64,000 nt of DNA from Prevotella melaninogenica (GCF_003609775.1 NZ_AP018050.1:186001-250000); one strand, 5' to 3'; positions 35,058-46,452 are shown, counted from the stretch's first letter. Program-made: numbers and translations. Notes: a model not told the origin generated them from the letters alone.

Positions 35058-37304
35058 TTACATTGAACCATGTGCACGACGTGCAATAACATCCATCTGC
35101 TGCTCGCGTGTAAGGTCAATAAACTTCACAGCGTAACCGCTCACACGGATGGTGAAGTTTGCATACTCTTCCTTCTCTGGATGTTCCATACAGTCAATCA
35201 GCTTATCTACACCAAAGACATTCACGTTCAAGTGGTGTGCACCACGATCGAAGTAACCATCCATTACACCTACGAGTGTACTGATACGCTCCTCGTCATT
35301 GTGACCAAGTGCATCTGGACTAATAGTCTGTGTATTAGAGATACCATCAAGCGCATACTCGTATGGAAGCTTAGCTGTTGAGTTCAACGAAGCCAACAAA
35401 CCATTCTGCTCTGCTCCGTAAGATGGATTTGCACCAGGAGCAAGCGGTGCACCAGCAGGACGACCATCAGGCATATTACCTGTAAACTTACCATATACAA
35501 CGTTTGAAGTGATGGTAAGGATACTTGTTGTAGGCTCTGAATTGCGATAGGTATGGTGCTTGCGAATCATATTCATGAAGGTCTTCAACAACCATACAGC
35601 GATATCATCAGCACGATCATCGTCGTTACCATAACGTGGGAAGTCGCCCTCGGTCTTGAACTCGATAGGGAAGCCTGTCTCATCACGTATGATATTAACC
35701 TTTGCATACTTGATTGCAGAGATAGAGTCAACCACATGGCTGAAACCAGCGATACCTGTTGCGAAAGTACGACGTACGTCAGTATCAATGAGTGCAAGCT
35801 CTGCAGCCTCATAGAAGTACTTATCGTGCATATAGTGAATGAGGTTCAATGTGTTTACATACACACCTGCCAACCACTCCATCATATCCACGAAGCGAGG
35901 CATGAACTCATCGTATGTTACGACATCACCCTCTATTGGACGATAAGCAGGTCCACACTGCTCACGTGTCTTGCTGTCAACACCACCGCTGATTGCGTAG
36001 GTAAGACATTTAGCGAGGTTTGCACGTGCACCAAAGAACTGCATCTCCTTACCCGTCTGTGTTGCAGATACGCAGCAGCAGATTGAATAATCATCGCCCC
36101 AGATTGGTCGCATCACGTCATCATTCTCATACTGAATAGAACTTGTAGAGATAGAAATCTTCGCTGCATAATCCTTGAAGTGCTTTGGAAGACGTGAGCT
36201 ATAGAGTACTGTGAGGTTAGGTTCTGGTGAAGGACCCATGTTCTCAAGTGTATGGAGGAAACGGAAGTCGGTCTTTGTTACCATTGAACGGCCATCCATA
36301 CCCAATCCCGCTACTTCAAGCGTTGCCCATACTGGGTCACCAGAGAAGAGCTGATTGTATGAAGGGATACGTGCAAACTTAACCATACGGAACTTCATTA
36401 CCAAGTGGTCGATAAGTTCCTGTGCCTCTGCCTCAGTAAGTGTACCTTCCTTGAAGTCACGCTGAATATAGATATCGAGGAAAGTTGAGATACGACCAAC
36501 TGACATCGCAGCTCCGTTCTGTGTCTTAATAGCTGACAGATAACCAAAGTAAAGCCACTGTACAGCCTCACGTGCGTTGTTAGCTGGCTCAGAAATGTCA
36601 TAGCCGTAGATGGCTGCCATTTCCTTCATCTCCTTCAAAGCCTTGATCTGCATAGAGATTTCCTCACGCTGGCGGATAATCTCCTCTGTCATTGTACCAT
36701 CACCACAGTTGCGGAGGTCCTTTGCTTTTTCATTAATGAGGAAGTCTACACCATAAAGTGCTACACGACGATAGTCACCCACGATACGACCACGACCGTA
36801 GGTATCAGGAAGACCTGTAAGGATATGATTGTGTCTAACGAGTTTCATCTCGTCAGTATAAGCATCGAAGACACCCTCGTTGTGTGTCTTACAATACTTC
36901 GTAAAAATCTCATGAAGCTTTTCTGATGGCTCATAACCGTATGTTGTACAAGCCTGCTCTGCCATCTTAATACCTCCATAAGGCATAAAGGCACGCTTCA
37001 AAGGCTTGTCTGTCTGCAAACCTACAACCTTCTCCAGTTCCTTTGTTCCTTCGCCGATATAGCCAGGACCATAGGCAGTCATACTGGATACTATCTCGGT
37101 TTCCATGTCTAAGACACCACCCTTAGCACGCTCCTGCTTCTGCAGTTCTTTGAGCATACCCCAAAGTTTGTCTGTTGCTTCTGTTGGCTCCTCAAGGAAG
37201 GAAGCATCACCATCATAACTATCATAATTATCTTGGATAAACTGACGCATATTGACTTCATCAAGCCACTTGGTTCCAGTAAATCCTCTCCATGCTTTTT
37301 TCAT
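35058..37304 (-). CDS. pflB: Formate C-acetyltransferase (pyruvate formate-lyase)
   Basis: The 748-residue glycyl-radical enzyme converts pyruvate and CoA to acetyl-CoA and formate during anaerobic fermentation. Its catalytic Cys pair is in [20 protein letters not shown] (Cys 410-411), and the radical glycine is Gly 723 in RVSGYAV. The length matches E. coli PflB. Its activase pflA follows on the same strand. A typical Bacteroidota promoter lies about 80 bases upstream. Confidence 0.97.
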   Translation of the reverse strand: MKKAWRGFTGTKWLDEVNMRQFIQDNYDSYDGDASFLEEPTEATDKLWGMLKELQKQERAKGGVLDMETEIVSSMTAYGPGYIGEGTKELEKVVGLQTDKPLKRAFMPYGGIKMAEQACTTYGYEPSEKLHEIFTKYCKTHNEGVFDAYTDEMKLVRHNHILTGLPDTYGRGRIVGDYRRVALYGVDFLINEKAKDLRNCGDGTMTEEIIRQREEISMQIKALKEMKEMAAIYGYDISEPANNAREAVQWLYFGYLSAIKTQNGAAMSVGRISTFLDIYIQRDFKEGTLTEAEAQELIDHLVMKFRMVKFARIPSYNQLFSGDPVWATLEVAGLGMDGRSMVTKTDFRFLHTLENMGPSPEPNLTVLYSSRLPKHFKDYAAKISISTSSIQYENDDVMRPIWGDDYSICCCVSATQTGKEMQFFGARANLAKCLTYAISGGVDSKTREQCGPAYRPIEGDVVTYDEFMPRFVDMMEWLAGVYVNTLNLIHYMHDKYFYEAAELALIDTDVRRTFATGIAGFSHVVDSISAIKYAKVNIIRDETGFPIEFKTEGDFPRYGNDDDRADDIAVWLLKTFMNMIRKHHTYRNSEPTTSILTITSNVVYGKFTGNMPDGRPAGAPLAPGANPSYGAEQNGLLASLNSTAKLPYEYALDGISNTQTISPDALGHNDEERISTLVGVMDGYFDRGAHHLNVNVFGVDKLIDCMEHPEKEEYANFTIRVSGYAVKFIDLTREQQMDVIARRAHGSM

Positions 37305-37390
37305 GACTGTTTATTTGTTATTATGTGAAACGTTTTAATTAATATGCTTGTAAATTGTTATACTGATTGAGCATTACTAATTACCGAGGA

Positions 37391-37420
37391 CAAAGTTAGC
37401 TAAAAAAAACGTAATATCAA
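37391..37420 (-). promoter_or_regulatory. Predicted promoter of pflBA
   Basis: On the minus strand TTG (37418-37420), a 19-base spacer and TAACTTTG (37391-37398) fit the Bacteroidota consensus very well. The leader would be about 80 nt. Confidence 0.65.
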
Positions 37421-37630
37421 GTATTTAGATATACTTATATTTAAAAGATGAATATAAATACCTATAAATAGTGAGAAGAAATCTACTCTTGCAAATATTC
37501 CAAACTTATAGGTATGAAATTTGATTGTTGATAAGACTAAACAATAAAAGTAGAATGGTAAGTATGAAGCCTCAACACCAAGAGGGGAACGCACACTTAG
37601 CATTCTACCCGACGAGAATAGCCATTGCCA
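37421..37630. other. Intergenic, nothing further recognised
   Basis: AT-rich sequence between the pflB promoter and the oxidoreductase stop. A short inverted pair around 37530-37605 (TAGAATGGTAAG and CTTAGCATTCTA) might be a terminator for the oxidoreductase gene. Confidence 0.35.
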
Positions 37631-38929
37631 CTAAATACTTTCCGTATCAACTGAAGACCTACGATTTACGAAGTCGGGAATCATCACTGGCATTGAGCCA
37701 TGCTCAATAGAGCGTTTGGAGAGCTCAGCAATGCAACACCACTCTGCTAAGTCGTACACATCCATGTCCAATGGCAAACCTTGTTGCAAGCATTGGGCGA
37801 GCCGTAAGTCCATGAAGTATGACATTCCGCCACGTGCATCAAGCTTTTTCGCTAAGGCGATTGTCTCGGACGGAAAAGAAGGAGCATAATGATTGAGCAG
37901 TGACTCTATTTGAGAGGCGTTCAATGGCTGGTTACTATCCTCCAAGTCAAGCCCCACTTTGGCTGCTGCCTTGGAACTTAATTGCATTTCTGGGATAGGA
38001 TATTTAGCTGCATAACCCTGTGTTCCCACCACTTGAAACATACGACTATATGGGCGAGGGGTCATAACATTATGCTGAATGAGCATCGTCTTCCCCTTCA
38101 CGGTACGTATCATCGTAGACGTTTGGTCGCCATTAGCAAAGCTATCACACGCCTTCCCCATCACCTCTTGATACATCTCCGCACCCTTAAAAGCATTGGT
38201 TTGCATAGCTGTAAGATAGTGCATGCAATCAGTACGATGAATATCAAGCAATCGACAGACAGGACCAATGCTGTGCGTCGGGTAAATATCACCTGCGTTA
38301 AGACGACTATACTCCATGCGCCAAGCCGTCCAACGGTCGCCAATAGGATGTGCATAACCACCTTCCACGTGTACAAGTTCTCCGAGCAAACCCTCACGTG
38401 CCATCTGACACACTGCCATCTCGAAGTTATCATACACTGCATTCTCAAGCATCATACAGTGCTGTCGTGTCCGTTCAGCCGTGTCTATCAGCTTCCAAAT
38501 ATCCTTTAAGGTGAGTGCTGCAGGTACTTCCACCGCCACACTCCTACCCTGCTCCATTGCATGAATAGCGATTGGCACGTGTGACATCCAATCGGTACAG
38601 ACATAGACAAGGTTAATCCCCTGCTGTTGGCATAGTTCAAGATAAGCCGTTTCACCCCAATAGACCTTAGGACACGGCTTCCCAAACTGCTCAACGTGCC
38701 GTGCAACCTCCTCTGCCACTTCCTTTGACACATCACAAACCGCAGCTATCTCAACCTTAGGAATATGACACCAGCGTGTCACTGCCATCCGTCCACGTGC
38801 TCCCACACCCACAAAAGCCACCTTCAACAGTGGCATTGGTGGGAGAGCCAACGATAAGACATCATGCTGACCAGCTACCCGAGCTGGCACAAAAGTTTCT
38901 AACGGACACACCGCCGACATCATTTCCAT
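37631..38929 (-). CDS. Gfo/Idh/MocA-family oxidoreductase
   Basis: The 432-residue protein has a Rossmann start (VAFVGVGARGRMAVTRW) about 35 residues in. This is followed by the family Cys/Glu-rich region AVEVPAALTLKDIWKLIDTAERT and YPTHSIGPVCRLLDIHR, as in GH109-type and related NAD-dependent enzymes of Bacteroidota. These act on sugars or amino sugars; the substrate is unknown, and no signal peptide is seen. The start at 38929 is chosen because the longer frame would overlap the end of hsdR. A TATATTTG box at 38954-38961 suggests its own promoter. Confidence 0.82.
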   Translation of the reverse strand: MEMMSAVCPLETFVPARVAGQHDVLSLALPPMPLLKVAFVGVGARGRMAVTRWCHIPKVEIAAVCDVSKEVAEEVARHVEQFGKPCPKVYWGETAYLELCQQQGINLVYVCTDWMSHVPIAIHAMEQGRSVAVEVPAALTLKDIWKLIDTAERTRQHCMMLENAVYDNFEMAVCQMAREGLLGELVHVEGGYAHPIGDRWTAWRMEYSRLNAGDIYPTHSIGPVCRLLDIHRTDCMHYLTAMQTNAFKGAEMYQEVMGKACDSFANGDQTSTMIRTVKGKTMLIQHNVMTPRPYSRMFQVVGTQGYAAKYPIPEMQLSSKAAAKVGLDLEDSNQPLNASQIESLLNHYAPSFPSETIALAKKLDARGGMSYFMDLRLAQCLQQGLPLDMDVYDLAEWCCIAELSKRSIEHGSMPVMIPDFVNRRSSVDTESI

Positions 38930-38975
38930 TGCTATTGTGCTTATATTACTGTGCAAATATACAAAAAATGAGTGA

Positions 38976-41900
38976 TTATAGCTTACCACCAATACCCTTA
39001 AACTTCTCTATGAAGGCCGATATCTTTTGGAAGACACTTTGTTTCTTCGTAAGATACTGCGGATTGAGAGGACTCATCTTAGGAAGGATAGCATTCAAGT
39101 CGGTACCATTATCACTGGCATATTCATGCTTCAACGACGTTTGTATATAACGTTTCGCAGCTTCTTCGTTCAGTTTCTCTTCAACGATTAAATCTGCAGC
39201 CTCCTCCTTTTGTTTCTTTTGCGCATACACAAAGAAAGCAGAAATTATACCAGACTTATCTTGAATAGGCTCTAAATCTGTTTCATGAATAAAGTCTACA
39301 ATAAGCCCCTCTTTGGCTCTATTACCAATGCTCGACCTAATAATTCGACGCACCTCATCAACCAGCGACTCTTTATCCTTTGTTTTCTTATTATGTTCAA
39401 ACACGAGTTCAAGAATATAATCAAGGTCGATTTCCTGTGATTTAAGCAGATCTATCTCAAATACAACATCATCCCAGTCTATCTTTGACTCCTCAGGAGC
39501 TTTCCCTTCTTTTTCTCTTCTAAACCAATCACGGATATCGTTGTAAGTTGAACGATAGTCTTGTACTGCGCGGTCTTGCAAGACATCAGTCTTCAACATT
39601 TCTGTTACGTCCTCATCTGTCAAGAAGTGTGAGTCTCTAAAAGCAGCAAGCTCATCTGGATTATTCTTATCAATCGTCTGTAACTCTTTGAGATTCGTAA
39701 ACTCATCATAGTTTTGCAGGATATTTTCAACCTTCAAGTACTCACCGAAAATCTTAACAAAAGCTTTCTTATCTGCCTCTGTCACAATCTCATCAGGCTG
39801 TGGGAACTGTGCTTTCAGTTCCTTTACAATGTCTATATAGCCTTTGCGCGCATCACCCGTTGCAATATCTGTGAAGCCTTTAAGATATTCCTCATAACTC
39901 TTCTCAAGCACTACATTCTTTGTATTCTTATCACCAAACAGTGTGATTGCATCTACTGTTGCTTGTTCCAAGTCACGGAATGTAACAATATTACCGAATG
40001 TCTTCGTAGCATCATAGATACGATTGGTACGTGAGAAAGCCTGCATCAGACCGTGATAGCGGAGGTTCTTATCTACAAACAGGGTGTTAAGCATTGGTGC
40101 ATCAAAACCTGTGAGGAACATTCCTACCACAATAACGAGGTCAATATCTTGATTCTTCACTCGCTTTGCCAAGTCACGATAGTAGTTTTGGAACTCCTTA
40201 CTATCTACGCCAAAGCTTGTTCTGAACATTGCATTGTAATCGTTGATTGCTTTTGCCAGAAACTCTTTTGCACTACTATCCATTGCTGATGGTTCAAAGC
40301 TTTCGTCTTGAATATCACCAACAGCATTCTGCTCTTCATTAGCCGCATACGAGAATATCGTGGCTATCTTCAGCTTTTTCTCATCATCCTTTTGCAAGTT
40401 ATTGAGTTCCTCATAATAGAGTTTAGCTGCCTCCACACTATTCACAGCAAACATCGCATTAAAACCTTTCTGTCCTCCTTGGTTTCTATGCGTCTTTAAT
40501 TTGAAGTTCTTCAAGATATATTGAGAGACTTCTTTAATGCGATCAGGATGGAGCAAGAGTCTTTTATTCTCTGCTGCCGTCAACTTGATTTCGTCAGTTT
40601 CAGTCTCTAAGGATTTGAATTGTGGACGAACATCATTATAATCCACCTTAAACTTCAGTACTTTCTCATCTCGGATGGCATCCGTAATAACATACGAATG
40701 AAGTTCACGCCCAAACACGCTGGCTGTTGTATCTGCTCCCAAAGCGTTTTCAGGGAAGATAGGCGTACCCGTAAAGCCAAACTGATAATATCGCTTAAAC
40801 TTTTTATGAAGATTCTTTTGTGCTTCACCAAACTGCGAACGGTGACATTCATCAAAGATAAAGACAACCTGCTGTTCGTAGACTGACAAGGCAGCCTCAC
40901 TCTTCATCAAGTTATTCAGTTTCTGAATTGTCGTTACGATAATCTTATTATCGTCCTTGTCAATGTTTCGCTTTAGTCCCGCAGTACTGTCCGAACCGTT
41001 CACACTATCAGGAGAGAAACGCTGATATTCTTTCATCGTTTGGTAATCCAAGTCCTTACGGTCAACCACAAAGAACACTTTATCAATGAAGTCTAACTGT
41101 GTGGCGAGGCGAGCAGCCTTAAAACTGGTCAATGTCTTACCCGAACCTGTCGTATGCCAGATATATCCTCCTCCTTCTGGTTTACTCCATTGCTTTGCCT
41201 GATAAGAGCTTTTTACTTTCCATATCAGTCGTTCTGTTGCTGCAATCTGATAGGGTCGCATAATCAGTAAGTTGTCACTGGTATCAAAGACAGAATAGGT
41301 CAGCAACACCTGCAGCAGCGTATTCTTTTGGAAGAAGGTTGCCGTGAAGTCTTTTAAGTCCTTTATCAATGTATTATCAGACTTGGCCCAATTCATTGTA
41401 AAGTCGAAACTATTTTTGTTTCGTTTCGTAGTATTGGCAAAGTAGCGTGTATCTGTTCCGTTAGAAATAACAAAGATTTGCAAGTACTTATACAGCGAAC
41501 TCTCACTATTAAAGCTTTCCTTACTATATCGATGCACCTGATTAAATGCTTCACGGATAGCCACACCACGTTTCTTCAGTTCAACGTGTACCATTGGTAA
41601 GCCATTGACCAAGATGGTTACATCATATCGATTAGCTTGTGTTCCTGCCTGTTCAAACTGATTTATTACCTGTACCTTATTGCGAGCAACATTCTGCTTG
41701 TCTACCAAATAGATGTTTTGGATATGACCATCATCAAAGACAAAGTCATAGATATAATCGTCTTGAACCTTTCGTGTTTTGTCAACGATGTTATCGCTGG
41801 ACTTATCTAAATATTCCTCAAGGAAACGCTTCCATTCAGCATCAGTAAAGGCAACGTTATTAAGCGTTTGTAGTTGCTTCCTAACGTTTGCCAACAATGC

Positions 41901-42083
41901 TTCTGGGGTAACAAGGTTAGGGAGATATTCATATCCCTGTCCCTGCAAATCCTTAATCAACTCGTGTTCGAGAGCAGCCTCACTTTGATAGCCAGCAGGC
42001 GGCTCGTTAATCAGAAAGTTCTTTGTGTAACTGTCAAGAACTATGAAGTTCTGCAGTTCAGCGATAGTGTTGTATTGGGTCAT
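38976..42083 (-). CDS. hsdR: Type I restriction enzyme, R subunit
   Basis: The 1035-residue motor-nuclease cuts unmethylated DNA after translocation. The N-terminal nuclease motif is visible as Asp 153 and Glu 168-x-Lys 170 (HVELKKRG). The helicase has TTGSGKT (residues 311-317) and DECH (411-414), then the motif V-VI region with [10 protein letters not shown] and QAFSRTNR. It closely follows the type IC (EcoR124-like) layout. It is preceded by a 90-bp array of 9-bp repeats that lies between its start and the four-helix gene. It is the last of the hsd genes and intact. Confidence 0.95.
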   Translation of the reverse strand: MTQYNTIAELQNFIVLDSYTKNFLINEPPAGYQSEAALEHELIKDLQGQGYEYLPNLVTPEALLANVRKQLQTLNNVAFTDAEWKRFLEEYLDKSSDNIVDKTRKVQDDYIYDFVFDDGHIQNIYLVDKQNVARNKVQVINQFEQAGTQANRYDVTILVNGLPMVHVELKKRGVAIREAFNQVHRYSKESFNSESSLYKYLQIFVISNGTDTRYFANTTKRNKNSFDFTMNWAKSDNTLIKDLKDFTATFFQKNTLLQVLLTYSVFDTSDNLLIMRPYQIAATERLIWKVKSSYQAKQWSKPEGGGYIWHTTGSGKTLTSFKAARLATQLDFIDKVFFVVDRKDLDYQTMKEYQRFSPDSVNGSDSTAGLKRNIDKDDNKIIVTTIQKLNNLMKSEAALSVYEQQVVFIFDECHRSQFGEAQKNLHKKFKRYYQFGFTGTPIFPENALGADTTASVFGRELHSYVITDAIRDEKVLKFKVDYNDVRPQFKSLETETDEIKLTAAENKRLLLHPDRIKEVSQYILKNFKLKTHRNQGGQKGFNAMFAVNSVEAAKLYYEELNNLQKDDEKKLKIATIFSYAANEEQNAVGDIQDESFEPSAMDSSAKEFLAKAINDYNAMFRTSFGVDSKEFQNYYRDLAKRVKNQDIDLVIVVGMFLTGFDAPMLNTLFVDKNLRYHGLMQAFSRTNRIYDATKTFGNIVTFRDLEQATVDAITLFGDKNTKNVVLEKSYEEYLKGFTDIATGDARKGYIDIVKELKAQFPQPDEIVTEADKKAFVKIFGEYLKVENILQNYDEFTNLKELQTIDKNNPDELAAFRDSHFLTDEDVTEMLKTDVLQDRAVQDYRSTYNDIRDWFRREKEGKAPEESKIDWDDVVFEIDLLKSQEIDLDYILELVFEHNKKTKDKESLVDEVRRIIRSSIGNRAKEGLIVDFIHETDLEPIQDKSGIISAFFVYAQKKQKEEAADLIVEEKLNEEAAKRYIQTSLKHEYASDNGTDLNAILPKMSPLNPQYLTKKQSVFQKISAFIEKFKGIGGKL

Positions 42084-42123
42084 TGTTTTGATTGGTTTTT
42101 ATTTTAGAGGGAGGATAGGATAG

Positions 42124-42213
42124 CTAGAGAGCCTAGGGAGTCTAGGATTACTAGGACAACTAGGATTACTAGGGCAGCTAGGATACCTAGAATCATTAGA
42201 ACAGCTAAGAAGC
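42124..42213. repeat. Ten-unit 9-bp tandem repeat upstream of hsdR
   Basis: Ten consecutive 9-bp units of the form CTAGGATTA (variants CTAGGACAA, CTAGGGCAG, CTAGGATAC and others) fill 42124-42213. They start just downstream of the four-helix gene stop and end 40 bases before the hsdR start codon (minus-strand sense). Slippage would change the leader of hsdR in 9-bp steps without altering a protein. Confidence 0.9.
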
Positions 42214-42216
42214 CCC

Positions 42217-42882
42217 CTACCCATCCTTGCTTTTATCTTCCAGCAGCCTTTTGAGCCTTGCCACCTCAGCTTTCAAGGCTACATTCTCCTCCTTGAGGGC
42301 TTGCATCATACGGTCTTGCTCCTTTCGATAGCCAGTACGGGCGGCATACATTCGTTCCTTGATACCTCCTTCTGTCACGAAACGCTTTTGCAGGTAATCG
42401 AGGTAGTTGCACATCATCCTATCCGTGATATGGCACAGTGAAAGTGCAGTATTGCAAAACTCCTCAGCCGTCCATTTACTTACGAAAGGGGCATAGTCGG
42501 CATAGTTGTTATGCTCTCGACAGAACGTCAAGAGGGCATTGTAGCGTGGATGGGCGGTTTGCCAAACCGTTAGCCCACGGGTATGGAGATAGTCCTCATA
42601 GTCTTGTCGAAGTTCCTGCAAGCTACTACGTGCCACGTTGAGCAACTTCAGTTCCATTTCCGTTGAGGTCATACCGTCTTCCTTTCCCTCCACAATGTTT
42701 TGTTTTCCCGAGCGTGCCGCCTGAATCATTTGGTCAACAGTGCGGTCGCCATAGGTTGGCAGGAAGCGTTTGCAAAAGACGAACGTCATTTGGTAGAGCG
42801 CATCGGCTTTTTGATAGAAGTGCAACGTCTTCCAGTCTGTGCCGCTACGCAGCACCTGCGGTTTGTGATTCTCCATAGGCAT
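42217..42882 (-). CDS. Four-helix-bundle protein in the hsd operon
   Basis: The 221-residue protein matches the S23/avd-like four-helix-bundle family (LHFYQKADALYQMTFVFCKRF; ARSGKQNIVEGKEDGMTSTEMELKLLNVARSS in parts). It has a C-terminal suffix and a coiled-coil end (RMMQALKEENVALKAEVARLKRLL). Such genes recur inside type I restriction operons of Bacteroidota. Their role is unknown; a structural or regulatory partner of the HsdS/HsdM complex is a guess. It lies 31 bases after hsdS. Confidence 0.8.
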   Translation of the reverse strand: MPMENHKPQVLRSGTDWKTLHFYQKADALYQMTFVFCKRFLPTYGDRTVDQMIQAARSGKQNIVEGKEDGMTSTEMELKLLNVARSSLQELRQDYEDYLHTRGLTVWQTAHPRYNALLTFCREHNNYADYAPFVSKWTAEEFCNTALSLCHITDRMMCNYLDYLQKRFVTEGGIKERMYAARTGYRKEQDRMMQALKEENVALKAEVARLKRLLEDKSKDG

Positions 42883-42913
42883 TATATTTCTTTTCTTAGT
42901 TTAGTCCACGCTC

Positions 42914-44173
42914 TTAATGTCTGAACGAGAGTAGCTGTTCTCGATAATACTCATATTGCTTTCTCCGAAGCTCTATTTCCTTTGGTAGTCCTTCTGATAT
43001 CGAGTTCACCAAGGTGTCGAACTTATCGAGGATTGAAACTATACGTTCTTGCTCGGAGAGGGGAGGGACAGGGATTTTTATTTTTGACAATCCCTTAGCG
43101 TTAACAGCAGAAATCTTGCCTGAAGACACATGCCGTCTTAGCTGGTCATGAAAATTATTTGTTCTTGTAAAATATGCCACATACTTTGGATTCAGACTAC
43201 TCCTAAAGATAAAACAAGCATCATGTATCACCACCGGAGTTTGAGACAGCCACGCTGTACCTACTCCCAAATCTTCGATAGTTTCACCAGCCCCCACTAT
43301 AATAACATCATTCGTCAAAGCCTGTCTTAAATTCTTTTTATTAACTAATGTTTGCGAGATAAAAGACTTACTTTTATTAGCCCATATTCCATAGTAAGTA
43401 TACATCTCACCATAATGAATACATGGACATCCTTGAGTAGTAATATCTGTTTTTACAAATCGCTTGCCACGAATAAACTCACCAACTTCTCCCAACGCCA
43501 TAATAGAAACATTATTTAACCTTTGCCCCCCCCTATTTAACATATCAAAAGATAACAACTGGTTACGATAATACTCATACTGCCGCTTGCGGCAGTCCAG
43601 TTCCGCTTCCAGTTCCGCTTCCAGCGTAGTAAACTTATCAAGAATACGAACTATTTCTTCTTGAACATAGAGTGGAGGAACAGGAATCCGAATATTTGCT
43701 ATTTGAGAGATTTTTAATGATGGATAAGATTTGTCAGGAATTAAATCACATATATCTAATTGTGACAAGAAATAAAACAAATATCTTGATAATGCTTTAT
43801 TCTCTTTCCTGTAAATTGTTGCTAAATGAGATGACACATAGCTGTCTATTGATAACATAACTCTATGATTCAATAAAGTTGACACTCCACTCTTTGGTAA
43901 TAATATAGTTTCCTTCTTAAAAAGACGGAGTCCTTTTATACCTTTCTCATTTAACTTATCTTTTATTTGATAAAAATTTATAGAATGATGAACTTTTCCT
44001 ACATCAGATGTCCTACAAAAAGGATATTCTCCACCTAAAAAAAATTCATCATGCTGTGGTGCAGAATTTCCAGATGAAATTTCAGCCACCTCCCCTAACT
44101 TCTTCCATTCCACTTCTGCCCCATCCAGCAGTCGCTCTAAAAACGGGAATATATGTTGTTCTTTATTCTTCAT
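42914..44173 (-). CDS. hsdS: Type I restriction enzyme, specificity subunit
   Basis: The 419-residue protein has two target recognition domains: the first begins VEWKKLGEVAEISSGNS, the second VSIMALGEVGEFIRGKRF. Each is followed by a spacer helix (EEIVRILDKFTTLEAELEAELDCRKRQYEYYRNQLL in parts; ERIVSILDKFDTLVNSISEG). The two repeats show the usual pseudo-symmetry. It sets the DNA sequence read by HsdM and HsdR. The start at 44173 was chosen because it fits the family; a longer frame would overlap the Bro-N gene. Confidence 0.93.
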   Translation of the reverse strand: MKNKEQHIFPFLERLLDGAEVEWKKLGEVAEISSGNSAPQHDEFFLGGEYPFCRTSDVGKVHHSINFYQIKDKLNEKGIKGLRLFKKETILLPKSGVSTLLNHRVMLSIDSYVSSHLATIYRKENKALSRYLFYFLSQLDICDLIPDKSYPSLKISQIANIRIPVPPLYVQEEIVRILDKFTTLEAELEAELDCRKRQYEYYRNQLLSFDMLNRGGQRLNNVSIMALGEVGEFIRGKRFVKTDITTQGCPCIHYGEMYTYYGIWANKSKSFISQTLVNKKNLRQALTNDVIIVGAGETIEDLGVGTAWLSQTPVVIHDACFIFRSSLNPKYVAYFTRTNNFHDQLRRHVSSGKISAVNAKGLSKIKIPVPPLSEQERIVSILDKFDTLVNSISEGLPKEIELRRKQYEYYREQLLSFRH

Positions 44174-44189
44174 TTTGTTGTTGTTGTTT

Positions 44190-44456
44190 TTAAGGGCGGA
44201 GAAGCTGCTCTGTGTCAGCCACATCAGTCTTGTAATATTTACCGTCGGCAGACTGCATTTTCAGTTGACTACAATTTGTAGCCAACTCACTGCCTTCTTT
44301 CTTAAGCCTTGTCTTTAAGACACTCCAGTACTTACGGGGGTTAGGGCTATCCGTAAGAATAGCCACAACATCTACAATAGAGAAATACCACTTCTCCTGC
44401 TCTGCATCCCAATGCGAACGTACCTGCCGGTTTTCAAATAGCTGAATGTTAATCAT
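44190..44456 (-). CDS. Truncated Bro-N (phage antirepressor-like) protein
   Basis: The 88-residue protein starts with the BRO/antirepressor N-terminal domain ([50 protein letters not shown]). It stops at DTEQLLRP, where longer relatives continue with LIQSIPSPKAEPFK and a C-terminal domain. Its start overlaps the hsdM stop by 4 bases, so it is translationally coupled. It may be a remnant or a short DNA-binding regulator of the operon. Bro-N genes of longer size are seen in other type I loci (general knowledge). Confidence 0.75.
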   Translation of the reverse strand: MINIQLFENRQVRSHWDAEQEKWYFSIVDVVAILTDSPNPRKYWSVLKTRLKKEGSELATNCSQLKMQSADGKYYKTDVADTEQLLRP

Positions 44457-46000
44457 TGCTCCAACTCCTTTATAATCTCATCAATATCCGCACGCAAGCT
44501 ATCTATCCGCTTAACGGTTTCGGCAACATCGGCATTGAGCTTATTGATGTCGATAACCTCTCGTTTGTCTTCCGCCTCAACGTATGAGCTCACAGAGAGG
44601 TTATAATCATTCTCGGCAATCTTTGCATTGTCTACGGACGTAGCAACATACTGCACCTCCTCTTTGTTTCCAAAGATGTCTACAATACGTTTGATATGCT
44701 CAGGTAATAGAACATTGTTATTCGTTTCTTTCTTGAAGAAGTCTTCACCGCTGGCATCGATAAACTGAGTGGTAGCATCTGATTTATGCTTTGACAAAAC
44801 AAGGATATTAACGGCTATACTCGTACCATAAAACAGGTTGGAAGCTAGCGAGATAACCGTCTCAACAAAGTTGTTATCAACCAAATACTTCCTTATCTTC
44901 TGTTCCGCACCACCACGATAGAAGATACCGGGGAAGCAAACAATGGCAGCACGACCACGAGCAGAGAGGTAGCTAAGGACGTGAAGCACAAAAGCAAAGT
45001 CGGCTTTCGACTTAGGAGCCAACACACCTGCAGGAGCAAAACGGTCGTCATTAATCAACGTTGGATCGTCGCTACCCACCCAGTTGACAGAATAAGGAGG
45101 ATTAGACACAATGGCATCAAAAGGCTTTTGGTCGCCATATTGAGGATTGATAAGCGTATCGCCTAAACTAATATCAAACTTATCATAATTGATGTTGTGC
45201 AGAAACATATTCATACGTGCCAAGTTATAGGTCGTATGATTGATTTCCTGCCCAAAGAATCCATCCTCAATGACGTGGTCATCAAACTGCTTCTTCGCTT
45301 GTAAGAGCAACGAACCCGACCCACAAGCAGGGTCGTAGATTTTGTTGACAGAGCTTTGCCCCAACATCGCAAGGCGTGCTATGAGGTTAGACACATTCTG
45401 AGGCGTAAAGAATTCACCACCAGACTTACCCGCATTAGCTGCATAATTAGAAATCAAAAACTCGTATGCATCGCCAAAAAGGTCAATTTCATTATCCTCA
45501 AACTTGCCAAAATCTAAGCTTTCTACGCCCTTGATGACCGCTGCCAAACGTCTATTCTTCTCCTCAACCGTATTTCCCAATCTGTTGCTCGTTGTGTCAA
45601 AGTCAGCAAAGAGTCCTTTGATGTCATACTCTGATGCATAGCCGTTAGCCGAACTTTCGATTGCACTAAAGATAGCAGCTAAGTCCGTATTCAGATTAGG
45701 ATTTGTGTTAGCATTCTTAGCAACATTTACAAAGAGTTGACTGGGATAAATAAAATAGCCTTTCGTTCTGGTAGCATCGTCCTTTATCTCTGGAGTAATA
45801 ACATCGTCAGAAAGGTTAGCATAGTCAACACTCTCGTCTCCCCCTTCGATGAAATTAGTAAAATTCTCACTGATAAAACGATAGAAAAGCGTTCCCAAAA
45901 CAAACTGCTTAAAATCCCAACCATCCACTGCGCCACGCACCTCGTTGGCTATCTTCCATATCGTAGCTTGTAGTTCGTCTCTTTGCTTTATATTTGTCAT
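44453..46000 (-). CDS. hsdM: Type I restriction enzyme, methylase subunit
   Basis: The 515-residue N6-adenine methyltransferase has an N-terminal helical domain ([14 protein letters not shown]). The SAM site is DPACGSG (residues 223-229) and the catalytic motif is NPPYS (300-304). With HsdS it protects host DNA, and with HsdR it forms the nuclease. It is the first gene of the operon. It is intact, so the system is probably active if hsdR is expressed. Confidence 0.96.
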   Translation of the reverse strand: MTNIKQRDELQATIWKIANEVRGAVDGWDFKQFVLGTLFYRFISENFTNFIEGGDESVDYANLSDDVITPEIKDDATRTKGYFIYPSQLFVNVAKNANTNPNLNTDLAAIFSAIESSANGYASEYDIKGLFADFDTTSNRLGNTVEEKNRRLAAVIKGVESLDFGKFEDNEIDLFGDAYEFLISNYAANAGKSGGEFFTPQNVSNLIARLAMLGQSSVNKIYDPACGSGSLLLQAKKQFDDHVIEDGFFGQEINHTTYNLARMNMFLHNINYDKFDISLGDTLINPQYGDQKPFDAIVSNPPYSVNWVGSDDPTLINDDRFAPAGVLAPKSKADFAFVLHVLSYLSARGRAAIVCFPGIFYRGGAEQKIRKYLVDNNFVETVISLASNLFYGTSIAVNILVLSKHKSDATTQFIDASGEDFFKKETNNNVLLPEHIKRIVDIFGNKEEVQYVATSVDNAKIAENDYNLSVSSYVEAEDKREVIDINKLNADVAETVKRIDSLRADIDEIIKELEQ

Positions 46001-46040
46001 TATTATAAATTAGGTTTTGTTCTTGACTGATTTAATCTGC

Positions 46041-46048
46041 AAATATAC
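46041..46048 (-). promoter_or_regulatory. Predicted -7 box of the hsd operon
   Basis: TATATTTG on the minus strand fits TAnnTTTG and lies 41 bases before the hsdM start. A good upstream TTTG is not visible. Confidence 0.4.
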
Positions 46049-46160
46049 TATTTTATGATGTGTTAAACGAAGAGAAAGGTGATTTTAACATGGGGAGCGA
46101 CTGCTTTTCTAAATAAAATTAGCGACTTTATCTGCAGAAAAAACGCACTCATGCGGCTGT

Positions 46161-46404
46161 AAAAAATCCTTACATTATTTCCATGTCTACACTCTCAAAA
46201 AGGCTTAAAACGTACTTAAAAAACTGCCTTTGTAAGTTACAGAGAGTCAGCAGGTTGCACAACTGCGTTTCAAAAGGTGCTTAGTAAGGGTTGAAAAGGG
46301 CGTTAGTTGCATTGCAAAAGGGCATCTTTTGCAAGTCAATTGGGCGTTAATTGAAAGGTAAAAGAGCATCTTTTGATTTTCAGTCTTTGAAGTTTATTTA
46401 CAAA
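46161..46404 (+). repeat. Dispersed 22-bp-phased element, copy E (diverged)
   Basis: The five-unit core at 46272-46381 keeps the exact 22-bp register while many bases differ from copies A-D. The upstream AAAAAATCCTTACAT and following sequence are also shared. The GGTTCTTCCG-type ends are not seen. Confidence 0.7.
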
Positions 46405-46416
46405 ATAGAAGAAATT

Positions 46417-46452
46417 AAAGAGGGATGCACAAGTTGATGTGCATCCCTCTTT
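46417..46452 (-). terminator. Terminator after the second susD
   Basis: A perfect 14-bp stem (46417-46430 with 46439-46452) with an 8-base loop is followed on the minus strand by a T-rich run (TTTAATTTC). It could work in both directions. Confidence 0.85.

Noticed and set aside
37525..37710. A 61-codon plus-strand frame between pflB and the oxidoreductase
   Set aside because: It overlaps the oxidoreductase 3' end in antisense and has no recognisable features.
46001..46160. A possible extra gene upstream of hsdM
   Set aside because: No frame of useful length was found; only the predicted promoter box is present.
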